Notes under the pieces: model-generated | Seen by the model: the letters and a program-made list of their open reading frames with translations, nothing else | The model's database searches: none | What the model was told of the DNA's origin: nothing | In this document: piece by piece, positions 41,465 to 42,077 of the stretch | Numbering within the stretch: the stretch's first letter is position 1 | Layout: each line of letters begins with the position of its first letter | NCBI GenBank assembly: GCA_035388825.1 | Contig: DAOOQQ010000038.1 | Location: 1 to 42,077, forward strand | Direction of reading: 5' to 3' | DNA: 42,077 nt | Origin: MWAR01 sp035388825 | GTDB taxonomy: Bacteria; Muiribacteriota; Ozemobacteria; Ozemobacterales; Ozemobacteraceae | Position numbers and translations under genes: made by a program

Positions 41465-42077
41465 GCCGGCATTTCATACGCACCTGTATTGTATACGCTT
41501 GCATATTTTCCATTCCGAGCAGTATCGTTCCGGACCGGGCGGCGGCGTGTGACGACACGCTCCTCGCCCTGATGACCGCGAACGATCCCAACAGCGAGTT
41601 CAGCCAGGGGATCCGGGAGTTCAACCGCTCGCTCGCCGAGCTGGGTTCTGCCCTCAAAGCCGACAAGCCCGACGATATCGACGGCAAGCTGGAAAAGGTG
41701 ATGGAAAGCTGGCTGGCCTTTTCCAACCGGTTCAATGTGAACCCCCCCGAGGTCGCCCGGCTGGACGTCGCCTGGCCGGCGAAGATGCGCGAGACGGCCG
41801 AACGGGTCGGACGCATCCGGAAACTGATGGAGGACGGAAAGCATCTTCCCGCCCACGATGAGATTCTCTCGCTGAGCGGCCGGCTGGGCATGTTTTTCGA
41901 GGCCGTCGGCATGACGGACCTGAAGCGCCGCTTCCTGGCCTGTTCCGAGATCCTCACCCGGCTCGAACAGGACCGGCTCGCCGGCCGGTTGCCGGGGGTT
42001 CGTGCCTCCTGCGCATCACTCACGGCCTGGCTGGTCGATTTCCGCCCGAAGCTCGCCTCGGATGCGATCCCCCCGTT
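41455..42077 (+). CDS. Secreted protein of unknown function (3' truncated by window edge)
   Basis: The ATG at 41455 has GGAGCG upstream and overlaps the DUF1786 stop by ten bases; the frame is open to the end of the window (207 codons seen). A signal peptide is likely (MRLSRHFIRTCIVYACIFSI, cleavage near RAAA/CDD). The rest is mainly alpha-helical and charged, with several heptad-like stretches (FNRSLAELGSALKADK, MRETAERVGRIRKLMEDG). The cysteine after AAA could also be read as a lipoprotein site, but the pre-site is not a good lipobox. No family recognised. Confidence 0.7.
   Translation, partial: MRLSRHFIRTCIVYACIFSIPSSIVPDRAAACDDTLLALMTANDPNSEFSQGIREFNRSLAELGSALKADKPDDIDGKLEKVMESWLAFSNRFNVNPPEVARLDVAWPAKMRETAERVGRIRKLMEDGKHLPAHDEILSLSGRLGMFFEAVGMTDLKRRFLACSEILTRLEQDRLAGRLPGVRASCASLTAWLVDFRPKLASDAIPP

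Overview
The window is about 42 kb of GC-rich, densely packed bacterial chromosome. It encodes core repair and information genes (recN, recG, recD2, rsmD, HU) and several type IV pilus-type PilT motor proteins. The base composition, the PilT array and the HEAT/TPR proteins suggest an environmental Gram-negative-type bacterium. A lineage such as Candidatus Riflebacteria/Ozemobacteria is possible, but I cannot assign the taxon from the sequence alone. No rRNA, tRNA, transposase, integrase or CRISPR array was found.

Layout. (1) 3-7182 (+): the end of an anti-phage-type operon with three genes joined by 4-base ATGA overlaps. They are a DUF1156-type adenine-specific DNA methylase (5' end off the window), an AlbA_2/Schlafen plus GHKL-like ATP-binding regulator, and a phospholipase D-SNF2 helicase. 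(2) 7304-12016 (+): a complete BMP-family nucleoside-type ABC importer (binding protein, double ATPase, two permeases), again with ATGA overlaps. (3) 12216-17825 (+): an NSS/SNF sodium symporter, a small membrane protein, a SpoIID/LytB-like secreted protein and RecN. (4) 17937-18258: an HU gene and a strong, probably two-way terminator. (5) 18282-25517 (-): a 7.2-kb operon of four PilT-like ATPases (two canonical, two with altered catalytic motifs), a HEAT-TPR protein and two pseudopilin-like proteins. A second HEAT-TPR protein is divergently transcribed at 25624. (6) 25624-30910 (+): HEAT-TPR protein, DUF4177-like small protein, RecG and RsmD, then a terminator. (7) 30984-34809: a secreted/membrane protein with a poly-threonine tract (-), a stand-alone Pycsar-effector-like (PycTM) membrane protein (+) and RecD2 (-). 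(8) 34937-42077 (+): a CNNM/CorC transporter, a 910-residue unknown membrane protein, MoeA, a DUF1786 protein and a secreted protein cut by the right edge.

How they work together. The left operon should modify self DNA and attack foreign DNA. The minus-strand cluster looks like an accessory module for pilus or pseudopilus dynamics, in which active PilT retraction motors coexist with pseudo-enzymes and helical-repeat scaffolds. I rank it as the best candidate for an undescribed system. The remaining genes are mostly transport and housekeeping.

Two genome-scale features stand out. Several genes have a -10 promoter element 6-9 bases before the start codon, which predicts leaderless mRNAs. Many genes also contain one or two short AT-rich islands of rare codons (ATA, TTA, TAT) inside otherwise GC-rich coding sequence. 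I found no gene-free stretch longer than 300 bases; the longest gap (31857-32094) is a divergent promoter region.
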